Assembly (NCBI RefSeq): GCF_001713395.1
Contig: NZ_CP016450.1
Coordinates: forward strand, 868,001-932,000
Source: Sinorhizobium sp. RAC02
GTDB taxonomy: Bacteria > Pseudomonadota > Alphaproteobacteria > Rhizobiales > Rhizobiaceae
DNA length: 64,000 nucleotides
Direction of reading: 5' to 3'
How positions within the stretch are numbered: the first letter of the stretch is position 1; every line of letters begins with the position of its first letter. This document shows positions 36,673 to 44,906 of this stretch, piece by piece. The notes beneath the pieces were generated by a model, which was not told the DNA's origin, did no database searches, and saw only the letters and a list, made by a program, of their open reading frames with translations. A program made the position numbers and the translations under genes.

Positions 36673-37455
36673 TCAGTCGCCATAGACGTCGAACGGGAAG
36701 TACTTGGCGTTGATTTCCTGGTACTTGCCGCTGGCGCGGATGGCCGCGATCGCCGCGGTGAGCTTGTCGGCGAGCGCCGTTTCGCCCTTGCGGACCGCGA
36801 TGCCGGCGCCTTCGCCGTTGATGACCGGGTCGATCGGCAGCGTGCCGAGCAGCTTGCAGCAGGCGCCGGCTTCGGTCTTCAGCCATTCGGACAGCACCAC
36901 CACGTCGTCGATGGCGGCATCGATGCGGCCGTTGGCGATGTCGAGCTTGTACTCGTCAGCCGTCGGATACATCTTGATGTCGGCGTCCTTCATATGCGCT
37001 TGGGCATAGTTGGAATGCGTCGTCGAGCCCTGCGCGCCGAGTGCCTTGCCGGCCAGCGCTTCAGGTGTTGCTTCCTTGATCTCGGAATCCTTCGGCACGA
37101 TGATGGCCGGCGGCGTGTTGTAGTACTTCTTGGAGAAGTCGACCTTCTCCTTGCGCTCAGCGGTGATCGACATGGAGGCGACGATCGCGTCGAACTTCTT
37201 GGCGATGAGCGCCGGGATGATGCCGTCCCAGTCCTGCGTGACGAAAGTGCACTCGGCCTTCATTTCCTCGCAGAGCGCCTTGGCGATGTCGACGTCGAAG
37301 CCGGTCAGCGTGCCGTCGGATTCGAGGTTGTTGAAGGGCGGGTAGGCGCCTTCCGTGCCGATCACGATCTTCTCGCCTTCAGCCATCGCGGACGATGCGA
37401 AGAGGGCGATGACCGCAGCCGAAGCTGCGAGCGTGAAACGTTTGGAAATACGCAT
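36673..37455 (-). CDS. Polar amino acid ABC transporter substrate-binding protein
   Basis: A 260-residue periplasmic protein, start chosen at MRISKRFTLAAS (ATG complement 37453-37455) with AGAGAGGA upstream; the longer in-frame form lacks a signal peptide at its start. After the signal peptide, KIVIGTEGAYPPFNNLESDG, GFDVDIAKALCEEM and VDFSKKYYNTPPAIIV match family 3 binding proteins for basic or polar amino acids (HisJ/ArgT style). It is transcribed divergently from the first OmpA gene. Confidence 0.92.
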   Translation of the reverse strand: MRISKRFTLAASAAVIALFASSAMAEGEKIVIGTEGAYPPFNNLESDGTLTGFDVDIAKALCEEMKAECTFVTQDWDGIIPALIAKKFDAIVASMSITAERKEKVDFSKKYYNTPPAIIVPKDSEIKEATPEALAGKALGAQGSTTHSNYAQAHMKDADIKMYPTADEYKLDIANGRIDAAIDDVVVLSEWLKTEAGACCKLLGTLPIDPVINGEGAGIAVRKGETALADKLTAAIAAIRASGKYQEINAKYFPFDVYGD

Positions 37456-37792
37456 TGTGATCCTCTCTGTTAAAGGCTCTCCGGTTTTTCTTATTGTCCG
37501 GGCCTTGATGTGAAGCGGGCAGGCCTGCCCGCTTGGGCCGGATAATCGACCGTTTTTTGCCAAAAAATCAACTGGTTTCGCGCCGCTTTTCCGCCCGGTT
37601 TCCCCGACAATTTCATGCCCCGCCTCTGGCCGGGCTGAGGGAGAGGCCTATCTGGTGCCTCATCCAAGGTCATTCAGGTGAGGTTAATATACTCCTGGCT
37701 AGGCCTTGAGTGGATTGTGAAGGGTTCGCGCACCGGCCGGAAGAGCCGTGTGGGCCGCAAATGAAAAGACGGGACACCGTGAGGATTAAACG
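37456..37792. promoter_or_regulatory. Divergent intergenic region between amino-acid ABC and OmpA genes
   Basis: 337 bases without a gene. It contains a perfect 22-base palindrome at 37513-37534 (arms of 11, aagcgggcagg) and, further right, a nested inverted structure: aggccta (37644-37650) with taggcct (37700-37706), enclosing cctca (37658-37662) with tgagg (37679-37683). The region must hold promoters for both directions. Confidence 0.5.
37513..37534. repeat. Perfect 22-base palindrome
   Basis: Arms aagcgggcagg and its exact complement with no spacer, 58 bases upstream of the amino-acid binding-protein ATG. It could be a protein-binding site or a hairpin terminator of an upstream transcript. 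Confidence 0.65.
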
Positions 37793-40069
37793 ATGACTTT
37801 CCGCTCCAAACTTTTTGCAACCGTTGCGCTGCCGGTTCTGTCGACGGTGCTGATCGCGACGCCGACGCTCGCAGACGCGCTGATGAAACCGTTCGAGGTT
37901 GCGCAGGAAAATACCGGCGAAGGGCAGCCGAGCGAGGAAGACCTGCTTCTGCAACAGCAGCAACAACAGCAGGATGATGCCCAGCGCGCCGCCGAAGAAG
38001 AGCAGCAGCGTCAGGCCGACGAACAGAAGGCCGCCGAGGACGCTGAAAACGCCGCTGCCGAACAGAAGGCTGCCGAAGAGGAAGCCCAGCGTGCTGCTGG
38101 TGAAGAGCAGCAGCGTCAGGCCGACGAACAGAAGGCCGCCGAGGACGCTGAAAACGCCGCGGCCGAACAGAAGGCTGCGGAAGAGGAAGCCCAGCGTGCT
38201 GCCGGTGAAGAGCAGCAGCGTCAGGCTGACGAACAGAAGGCCGCTGAAGACGCTGAGAAAGCCGCGGCCGAACAGAAGGCTGCCGAAGAGGAAGCCCAAC
38301 GTGCTGCCGGTGAAGAGCAGCAGCGCCAGGCTGACGAACAGAAGGCCGCTGAAGACGCTGAGAAAGCCGCGGCCGAACAGAAGGCTGCCGAAGAGGAAGC
38401 CCAACGTGCTGCTGGAGAAGAGCAGCAGCGCCAGGCTGAGGAACAGAAGGCCGCTGAAGACGCTGAGAAAGCCGCGGCCGAACAGAAGGCTGCGGAAGAA
38501 GAAGCCCAGCGTGCGGCCGGTGAAGAGCAGCAGCGTCAAGCTGACGAACAGAATGCTGCCGGAGAACAGAAGCCGGCCGAGGAACAGCAGGCCGAGCAGC
38601 CTGTGCAGCAACAGGACGGCATTACCGAGGAAACCACGACCGGCGAACAACCCGCGGCCGAAGAGCGTGAGAAGCCAGCCGTTGCCGTTGAGGAAACGCC
38701 GGCCGAAACCGGTACGGATCAGCCTGCGACCGCCGAGACCGGCGAAACGCCTGTCGAAGAGCCGGTCGTGGAGACGCTGACGGAAGAACAGAAGCAGGAA
38801 ATCGCCGAAGACCCGTCGAAGACGGACGAGACGGTCGTTCTGCCGGTCGAAAACGGTGCCGCGGTGCTCGACAGCGACAAGGACGCCGACAAGGCCGGTG
38901 GCCGGAAGGGTCGCGAGGACCGTCGCAAGCAGCGCGAGGAATTGCGTGCACAGGACGAGGCAGTGCCGGTGCCGGAATCGGATGATTCCGCCCAGGCCGA
39001 AATCTCCGAGGAGGTCCGCGAGGCCGTTCCCGGCAAGATCGAGGCGGCCATCAACGAGGACGGCGAGCGGGTCGAGAAGGCACCGGACTTCGCCATGCCC
39101 GAGACGACGAACATCATCAACAACACGGTGATCAACAATACGATCGTCAACAACAATACCGTCAACAACACGACGGTCGACAACACGACGATCGATAACA
39201 GCGTCACCGAGGTCAATGTGATCGAGCGGATTGAAAACCGCACGGTGCTGGAGGTCGGCGACCAGTTGATCGTGCGCGGCGACGACCGGCCGCGTCTGCG
39301 CCGCGATTCGGAAGAGGTTTTCTACGACAACCTCGCCCGGGGCCGCGTCCGCGAGACGATCACGCGTCCCGGCGGCGTACGCATCGTAACGATCTACAAT
39401 CGCTACGGCGATATCATCCAGCGCTCGCGGGTCGGCCGGGACGGCAGGGAGTACATCCTCGTCTATGCACCGGAACTTGAAGGCGATGCGCCGCGTCCTG
39501 GTCTGGTCGATGTCGGATACGAACTGCCGCCGATGCGTCTGCGCATTCCGGTCAGCGACTATATTATCGACACGTCGAGCGAGCCGGACCGCGATTTCTA
39601 CGAGTTCCTCTCCGAGCCGCCTGTCGAGCGCGTGGAGCGGGTCTATTCGATCGATGAGGTGAAACACTCGGCCCGTCTGCGCGACAAGGTGCGCCGCATC
39701 GACCTCGATACGATTACATTCGCGACGGGCAGCGCCGAAGTGCCGATGTCGCAGGCGCGCACGCTACGCAGCGTGGCGGAGGCGATGCAGAAGGTGCTCG
39801 ACAAGGATCCGGGTGAGACTTTCCTCATCGAGGGCCATACCGACGCGGTCGGCGCAGACAAGCCGAACCTCGTGCTGTCCGACGAGCGCGCCGAATCGGT
39901 TGCGAGCCTGCTGACCGAGGTTTACGGCGTCCCGCCGGAAAACCTCCAGACGCAGGGATACGGCGAGCGCTTCCTGAAAGTACGCACCGACGTGGCCGAA
40001 CAGCAGAACCGCCGCGTCACCATTCGTCGCGTCACGACGCTGGTGCGTCCTATGGCGAAAGCGAACTGA
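37793..40069 (+). CDS. Repeat-rich OmpA-family envelope protein 1
   Basis: A 758-residue exported protein. Order: signal peptide (1-28), a Q/E-rich coiled coil with 35-residue tandem repeats (about 64-250), a Pro/Glu/Thr-rich linker containing NGAAVLDSDKDADK, an Asn/Thr-rich stretch (about 435-470, NNT motifs alternating with I/V), a small domain (RVRETITRPGGVRIVTIYNR), a DYIIDTSSE segment, and a C-terminal OmpA/peptidoglycan-binding domain from about 637 (IDLDTITFATGSAEVP, FLIEGHTDAVGADKPNLVLS). It probably anchors to peptidoglycan, with the helical region spanning or projecting from the periplasm. A paralogue follows 156 bases later. Confidence 0.85.
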   Translation: MTFRSKLFATVALPVLSTVLIATPTLADALMKPFEVAQENTGEGQPSEEDLLLQQQQQQQDDAQRAAEEEQQRQADEQKAAEDAENAAAEQKAAEEEAQRAAGEEQQRQADEQKAAEDAENAAAEQKAAEEEAQRAAGEEQQRQADEQKAAEDAEKAAAEQKAAEEEAQRAAGEEQQRQADEQKAAEDAEKAAAEQKAAEEEAQRAAGEEQQRQAEEQKAAEDAEKAAAEQKAAEEEAQRAAGEEQQRQADEQNAAGEQKPAEEQQAEQPVQQQDGITEETTTGEQPAAEEREKPAVAVEETPAETGTDQPATAETGETPVEEPVVETLTEEQKQEIAEDPSKTDETVVLPVENGAAVLDSDKDADKAGGRKGREDRRKQREELRAQDEAVPVPESDDSAQAEISEEVREAVPGKIEAAINEDGERVEKAPDFAMPETTNIINNTVINNTIVNNNTVNNTTVDNTTIDNSVTEVNVIERIENRTVLEVGDQLIVRGDDRPRLRRDSEEVFYDNLARGRVRETITRPGGVRIVTIYNRYGDIIQRSRVGRDGREYILVYAPELEGDAPRPGLVDVGYELPPMRLRIPVSDYIIDTSSEPDRDFYEFLSEPPVERVERVYSIDEVKHSARLRDKVRRIDLDTITFATGSAEVPMSQARTLRSVAEAMQKVLDKDPGETFLIEGHTDAVGADKPNLVLSDERAESVASLLTEVYGVPPENLQTQGYGERFLKVRTDVAEQQNRRVTIRRVTTLVRPMAKAN
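37982..38540 (+). repeat. Coding tandem repeat, 105-bp unit
   Basis: Five full copies of a 105-base (35-residue) unit start at 37982, 38087, 38192, 38297 and 38402, with a partial sixth from 38507. The protein unit reads AQRAAGEEQQRQADEQKAAE then DAENAAAEQKAAEEE. Copies differ by scattered silent and a few amino-acid changes (N/K, D/E), so the array is old enough to have diverged but keeps exact length. Confidence 0.95.
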
Positions 40070-40091
40070 TCGCGTCTTCGTGCGTTTCACC

Positions 40092-40118
40092 ATGGCCGTC
40101 GGCGTGACCGGCGGCCAT
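40092..40118 (+). terminator. Stem-loop between the two OmpA genes
   Basis: Arms atggccgtcgg / ccggcggccat (one mismatch) with loop cgtga, 23 bases after the first OmpA stop. No T run follows, so it is a weak terminator or mRNA-processing hairpin. Confidence 0.45.
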
Positions 40119-40225
40119 GTCCTGTTCAGCGCGGATTCATCTGCGATGGATTAGCGTAGCAACAACACAAATTCGCCTGCAAAACTTGATTCAACGCCGG
40201 CATAACTGGCAACGAGGAAACGCCA

Positions 40226-42301
40226 ATGGGCAAGAGAACAACACTTCTGGCAACGGTGGCTTTGCCGCTCGCGTCGCTGGTTTGGCAACCGGTGGAGGCG
40301 GCGGTGATGCGCCCCGCATTCGTCTCCGAGGGCGTGCCGCACGTCATTACCGTTCAAAGCGAAGGCGATCTTTCCGAGGAAGAACTGCGCCGTCAGCGGC
40401 GCGAACGCAAGCAGGCCCGTGAGGAGCAACAGGGCGACGAGGGGCAACAACAGGATCGTCAGAAGGCGCGCGAAGAGCGCCGCCAAAAGCAGCGTGAGGC
40501 TGAGGGCGAGCAGCAACAGCAGGGCGATCGTCAGAAAGCCCGTGAAGAGCGTCGCCAGAAGCAGCGCGAAGCTGAAGGTGAACAGCAGCAGCAGGAAGAG
40601 CGGCTGAAGGCGCGCGAAGAACGCCGCCAGAAGCAGCGTGAAGCTGAGGGCGAGCAGCAACAGCAGCAGGATCGCCAGAAGGCGCGCGAAGAGCGCCGCC
40701 AGAAGCAGCGCGAGGCGGAAGGCGAACAGCAGCAGCAAGAAGAGCGGCAGAAGGCGCGCGAGGAGCGTCGGCAGAAGCAGCGCGAAGCTGAAGGTGAACA
40801 GCAGCAGCAGGAAGAGCGGCTGAAGGCGCGTGAAGAACGCCGCCAGAAGCAGCGTGAAGCTGAGGGCGAGCAGCAACAGCAGCAGGATCGCCAGAAGGCG
40901 CGCGAAGAGCGCCGCCAGAAGCAGCGCGAGGCGGAAGGCGAACAGCAGCAGCAGGACGAGCGGCTGAAGGCGCGCGAAGAACGTCGCCAGAAGCAGCGCG
41001 AGGCTGAAGGTGAACAACAGCAGCAGGAAGAGCGGCTGAAGGCGCGTGAAGAGCGTCGCCAGAAGCAGCGTGAGGCCGAGGTCGACGAGCAACAGCAGGA
41101 AGCCCGGGAGAAGGTTCGCGAAGAGCGCCGTCGCAAGCGCGACGAAGGCCGTGAACGGATTGCCAGGGATCCCTCCAAGACGACGGACACGATCGAACTA
41201 CCGTTCATCGATGGTGCGGCTGTGCTCGACAGCGACAAAGAATCGGATAATCGCCGGGACTCGTCGCGTGAGGAACGTCGCCGCAAGCGTGCGGAAGAAC
41301 GGCGCAATGCCGATGTCCGTGTTCCTGAATCCGACCGGGACGCCCAGATCGGCTGGAAGGACCGCGATCGCGTCGAGTACGAACCGGCCGAGCGCGAGCG
41401 GGGCGAACGCCGTGACCGTCGTCCGCGTTATGCCGATCGTGATGGCTGGCGCGTCGAGCGCGAAGTGGAAGACCGCTTCGTGATCAACTTCGGCGACCGT
41501 GTCATCGTGCGTTCGGACGATGGCGGTCGTCTGTCACGCCGTGCGGCGGAAACCTATTTCGAGGACCTGCCGAACGGCCGCGTTCGCGAAGTCATCATAC
41601 GGCCGAACGGCGACCGGGTCGTTACGATCCGCAACCGCTACGGTGAGGTCATCCAGCGCTCGCGCATCAACAGTGCCGGCCGTGAATATGTGATGTTCTA
41701 TGCGCCGGAAATCGATCGCGACAGTCGGCCGACCTTCGTCGATCCCGGCGAGCGCCTTCCGCCGATGCGCCTGACCATTCCCGTCGACGACTATATCATC
41801 GACACGTCCGCCGAGGATCGTCACGACTATCGCGAGTTCCTCGACCGGCCGCCGGTGGAGCCCGTTGAAAGGGTCTACACGCTGGATGAAGTCAAGTATT
41901 CCGCGCGTATCCGCGACAAGGTGCGTCGCATCGACCTCGATACGATCACGTTCGCGACCGGTTCTTCCGAGATTTCGATGAACCAGGCGTCGTCGCTGCG
42001 CAAGGTGGCGGATGCGATCAACGAGATCCTCGACAAGGATCCAGGCGAAACCTTCCTTATCGAGGGGCATACGGACGCCGTCGGCTCGGACGAATCGAAC
42101 CTCGTGCTCTCCGACGAGCGCGCCGAGGCTGTCGCCAACGTTCTGACGGACGTCTACGACATCGCGCCGGAAAACCTCGCGACGCAGGGTTATGGCGAGC
42201 GCTACCTGAAGATCGAGACGGAGAGTGCGGAACAGCTCAACCGCCGCGTCACGATCCGCCGCGTGACCCCGCTGGTAAAGCCGGTCGCAATGGCCGAGTA
42301 A
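40226..42301 (+). CDS. Repeat-rich OmpA-family envelope protein 2
   Basis: A 691-residue paralogue of the preceding protein. Signal peptide (1-26), then an extremely charged Arg/Glu/Gln helix made of nine 24-residue repeats (77-292), a linker with DGAAVLDSDKESDN that matches the first protein, a region VINFGDRVIVRSDDGG, the small domain RVREVIIRPNGDRVVTIRNR, DYIIDTSAE, and an OmpA domain from about 570 (IDLDTITFATGSSEIS, FLIEGHTDAVGSDESNLVLS). The Asn-rich stretch of protein 1 is absent. Both proteins likely sit in the periplasm bound to peptidoglycan; function is unknown. Confidence 0.85.
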   Translation: MGKRTTLLATVALPLASLVWQPVEAAVMRPAFVSEGVPHVITVQSEGDLSEEELRRQRRERKQAREEQQGDEGQQQDRQKAREERRQKQREAEGEQQQQGDRQKAREERRQKQREAEGEQQQQEERLKAREERRQKQREAEGEQQQQQDRQKAREERRQKQREAEGEQQQQEERQKAREERRQKQREAEGEQQQQEERLKAREERRQKQREAEGEQQQQQDRQKAREERRQKQREAEGEQQQQDERLKAREERRQKQREAEGEQQQQEERLKAREERRQKQREAEVDEQQQEAREKVREERRRKRDEGRERIARDPSKTTDTIELPFIDGAAVLDSDKESDNRRDSSREERRRKRAEERRNADVRVPESDRDAQIGWKDRDRVEYEPAERERGERRDRRPRYADRDGWRVEREVEDRFVINFGDRVIVRSDDGGRLSRRAAETYFEDLPNGRVREVIIRPNGDRVVTIRNRYGEVIQRSRINSAGREYVMFYAPEIDRDSRPTFVDPGERLPPMRLTIPVDDYIIDTSAEDRHDYREFLDRPPVEPVERVYTLDEVKYSARIRDKVRRIDLDTITFATGSSEISMNQASSLRKVADAINEILDKDPGETFLIEGHTDAVGSDESNLVLSDERAEAVANVLTDVYDIAPENLATQGYGERYLKIETESAEQLNRRVTIRRVTPLVKPVAMAE
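40454..41101 (+). repeat. Coding tandem repeat, 72-bp unit
   Basis: Nine in-frame copies of a 72-base (24-residue) unit, consensus D/E-R-Q/L-KAREERRQKQREAEGEQ-QQQ plus one variable residue; the last copy is degenerate. D-R-Q and E-R-L versions alternate in a pattern suggesting earlier duplication of three-unit blocks. Confidence 0.95.
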
Positions 42302-42323
42302 GGAACGACGTATCGAACAAACG

Positions 42324-42352
42324 AGGCCGCGGGAGAAACCCCGCGGCCTTTT
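42324..42352 (+). terminator. Terminator after the second OmpA gene
   Basis: A 10-bp stem aggccgcggg / cccgcggcct followed by ttt, 23 bases past the stop. Confidence 0.85.
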
Positions 42353-42403
42353 GGTATTTGGCAATGCCGTCATGCGGTGGAAAAACGTGGGCCTGCCGTG
42401 CGC

Positions 42404-42919
42404 TCAGCCTTCCCCCAGGCCGGTGACCGCGACGACGAAGTCGGCGATGGTTTTTGTATCGTCGAGATCGAAGACGGGGAGCGTCGTGTCCGTCACCGGG
42501 TGATCCGCGGCGATGGCGGCGATATGCGGATCTTCGGGGGCAAGGGGCGTGCGGTTGGCGGCTTCGAGGCGCCGAGCCTCGATCTTCGGGATCGGTTCGC
42601 GCTTGTAGCCTTCGATCAGCACGAGATCGCAAGGGGCGAGGCGGGCGAGGATTTCCTCGAAGGAGGGTTCGGCAGCACCACGCAATTCGTGCATGATGGC
42701 ATAGCGGGTCCCGGAGACGATGGTCACCTCATAGGCGCCGGCCTGGCGATGGCGGTAGCTGTCGGCGCCGACCTTGTCGATGTCGAAGTCGTGATGGGCG
42801 TGCTTGATCGTGGAGACGCGGTAGCCGCGCGCGACCAGTTCCGTCACCAGGCGGACGGCGAGGCCGGTCTTGCCAGAATTCTTCCATCCGGCAATGCCAA
42901 AAATTTTCGGTCGCGTCAT
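42404..42919 (-). CDS. mobB: Molybdopterin-guanine dinucleotide biosynthesis adaptor MobB
   Basis: A 171-residue P-loop GTP-binding protein: MTRPKIFGIAGWKNSGKTGL, STIKHAHHDFDIDKVGADSY, LVLIEGYKREPIPKIEA. It assists MobA in attaching GMP to molybdopterin. The ATG (complement 42917-42919) overlaps the mobA stop, so the longer in-frame extension through mobA is not used. Confidence 0.93.
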   Translation of the reverse strand: MTRPKIFGIAGWKNSGKTGLAVRLVTELVARGYRVSTIKHAHHDFDIDKVGADSYRHRQAGAYEVTIVSGTRYAIMHELRGAAEPSFEEILARLAPCDLVLIEGYKREPIPKIEARRLEAANRTPLAPEDPHIAAIAADHPVTDTTLPVFDLDDTKTIADFVVAVTGLGEG

Positions 42920-43551
42920 CGTTCCATTATCCAAAGCCAGTTTTCCGCTTCGTCGAGATCGCCCGGCGTGTTGATGTTGAAGAAGGGATCGAAATCGCCA
43001 CGCGCCGTCTCGATCAGCGGGAACGTGACTTCGCGCGCCTGGTGGCGCTCGAGATAGCTGCGCACGCGCAGGGCGCCGCCGCTTGCGAGCCAGTCGGCAA
43101 GATCGGCGGCAAGCGCCACCGGCCAAAGGGCGAAGACGGGGTGAAGGCCGCTTGCCGAGCGCGCAACGGCGATGCGGTCCGGCGCGTCGATGACGCGGGA
43201 AAACCGGGCGACGAGGTCGGTCGGGAAGAAGGGACTGTCCGTTGGAACGGTTACGACGTGGCTGGCATCCGGATGATCGCGGCGCGCGTAGTCAAGCGCG
43301 GCCAGCACGCCGCCAAGTGGCCCGGCGCGGGCCGCATCGAGGTCGGCAAAGACCGGAAGTTCCTGGCCACGCTCGAAGAGCACGGGGCCATTGGCATTGA
43401 CGGCGACGGTGGAGACCTGCGGGCGCAGCCGCCGGGCGGCGCGATCGATGAGTGCGGTGCCGCCGAGGCGGATGCGCGATTTGTCCTGTCCCATGCGGGA
43501 GGAAAGGCCTCCGGCTAGGATCACGCCCGGTATCGCATGCGCCAGTACCAT
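42916..43551 (-). CDS. mobA: Molybdenum cofactor guanylyltransferase MobA
   Basis: A 211-residue enzyme transferring GMP from GTP to molybdopterin. PGVILAGGLSSRMGQDKSRI is the nucleotidyltransferase signature, followed by FADLDAARAGPLGGVLAAL and VTVPTDSPFFPTDLV. Start chosen at MVLAHAIPG (43551) with AGGA six bases upstream; an in-frame ATG 30 bases earlier has a poorer site. It is coupled to mobB; moaA lies 5 kb away. Confidence 0.93.
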   Translation of the reverse strand: MVLAHAIPGVILAGGLSSRMGQDKSRIRLGGTALIDRAARRLRPQVSTVAVNANGPVLFERGQELPVFADLDAARAGPLGGVLAALDYARRDHPDASHVVTVPTDSPFFPTDLVARFSRVIDAPDRIAVARSASGLHPVFALWPVALAADLADWLASGGALRVRSYLERHQAREVTFPLIETARGDFDPFFNINTPGDLDEAENWLWIMER

Positions 43552-43624
43552 CTCATTCCTATTGCCGGTATCCCTCGCCATCCGGTCTAGTCGGTGAAGG
43601 CGCCGGTCGCAACCCTTTCCGACG

Positions 43625-44530
43625 TCAGGGCGATTCCGGCTTGGACTCCTGGGCGACGGCCGCCGCGCTGCGGCGGTTTTCGCGGTAGAAGGTGTAGAGG
43701 CCCGAGGCAACGATGATGGCGACGCCGACCGTCATCCAGAGGTCCGGCAACTCGCCGAAGAACAGGAACCCGATGGCGATCGCCCAGAGGAGGCTCGTAT
43801 AGCGGAAGGGGGCGATGAAGGAGATCTCGCCGGAGCGCATGGCGCTGACGATACCCTGATAGCCGATGAGAAGCAGTGCACTCGCTACGGCGAGCCGGCC
43901 GAATGTTTCCGCGGACATCGGCTGCCAGCCGCCCATCGGCTCGATCAGAGCGGCGCCTGTGAGCGTGATGGTGGCAGACGTGACGGCGCTGACGAAAAGC
44001 GAGGGCACGTCGCTGTTGATCTGCCGCGTCGCAAGATCCCGCGCCGCCGCGCCGACAACGGACGCGATCACATACGCAGCCGCCAGCGAAAATCCCTCCG
44101 GACCCGGGCGAATGACGATGAGCACGCCGGCGAAGCCAGCGGTGATGGCCAGCCAGCGCCGCCAGCCGACCTTTTCGCCGAGAAACAGCGCGGCACCCAG
44201 CGTGACGGCGAGCGGCAGCGCCTGGAGGATCGCCGCGGTGTTCGCGAGCGGCATGGCCCCCAGCGCGGACACATAGGCGATCGACGCGAAGATTTCGGCC
44301 ACAAGCCGCAGCATGACGGCAGGTTGCAGGATCACCCGCCAGGAGCGGAGCGCGCCCATCCAATGGGCGATGACGACGACAAGCACCGTCGTCATCAGAC
44401 CGCGCACGAAGAGGATCTGGCCGGTATTCATCGTCGCGGTGACGGATTTGACGAGGGCATCGTTGCAGGTGAAGCCCGCCATGGCGATGGCCATGAACAG
44501 AGCGCCCCTGGCGTTTCCGGTGAGATTCAT
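43625..44530 (-). CDS. EamA/RhaT-family (DMT) transporter
   Basis: A 301-residue membrane protein with ten predicted helices in two EamA repeats; MAIAMAGFTCNDALVKSVTA and AEIFASIAYVSALGAMPLAN are typical. Start chosen at MNLTGNARGAL (ATG complement 44528-44530). Substrate is unknown; homologues include SAM-carrier and drug/metabolite exporters. The same-strand upstream neighbour is mobA, 73 bases downstream. Confidence 0.87.
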   Translation of the reverse strand: MNLTGNARGALFMAIAMAGFTCNDALVKSVTATMNTGQILFVRGLMTTVLVVVIAHWMGALRSWRVILQPAVMLRLVAEIFASIAYVSALGAMPLANTAAILQALPLAVTLGAALFLGEKVGWRRWLAITAGFAGVLIVIRPGPEGFSLAAAYVIASVVGAAARDLATRQINSDVPSLFVSAVTSATITLTGAALIEPMGGWQPMSAETFGRLAVASALLLIGYQGIVSAMRSGEISFIAPFRYTSLLWAIAIGFLFFGELPDLWMTVGVAIIVASGLYTFYRENRRSAAAVAQESKPESP

Positions 44531-44906
44531 GCGGATGATTCCAAGCCTGTATGCACTCTCATAGGCTGATTGTGTGCCGTATGCCATCGGAACAAACAGG
44601 GTCTGTGCCGAAGGAAGCAGCGGATGGGCGAATATTGGGCATGAAGCCCTGCCAGCTGGGCGCAACACGCTGAGTTTCTGCCGTTTTCCCGAAGGACTTC
44701 CTTAAGTTTCCCCACCTATCGTTGCGGCATCCCAATGAACGATCGCATGATGCGACGGGTGAGGGCAGGCCGCCCGGTGTGGGATCGGCCGAAGCCCCGA
44801 CATGCCATCTGGCCGGCCGCGCTCGCAACGACGAGCTTCAGCGGCCGCTTCGGCTTTGAGGAACACCCGCAGGGATCTTGGTCGTTAAAAAAACGTCGGG
44901 GAACCC
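44531..44906. other. Intergenic region upstream of the chemoreceptor
   Basis: 376 bases between two divergent genes. No credible gene, repeat or strong hairpin was seen. It must carry the promoters for the EamA gene and the chemoreceptor; no clear sigma-28-type or sigma-70-type element could be placed by eye. Confidence 0.4.

Noticed and set aside
37982..38540. Possible CRISPR array in the repeat region
   Set aside because: Units are contiguous with no spacers, in frame with a long coding sequence, and 105 bases long.
37670..39667. A 665-codon minus-strand open frame opposite the first OmpA gene
   Set aside because: Leu/Phe-rich low-complexity mirror of the Q/E/A repeat; no ribosome site or family match.
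40454..41101. Possible CRISPR or intergenic satellite repeat
   Set aside because: Contiguous in-frame 72-base units coding for a regular charged helix.
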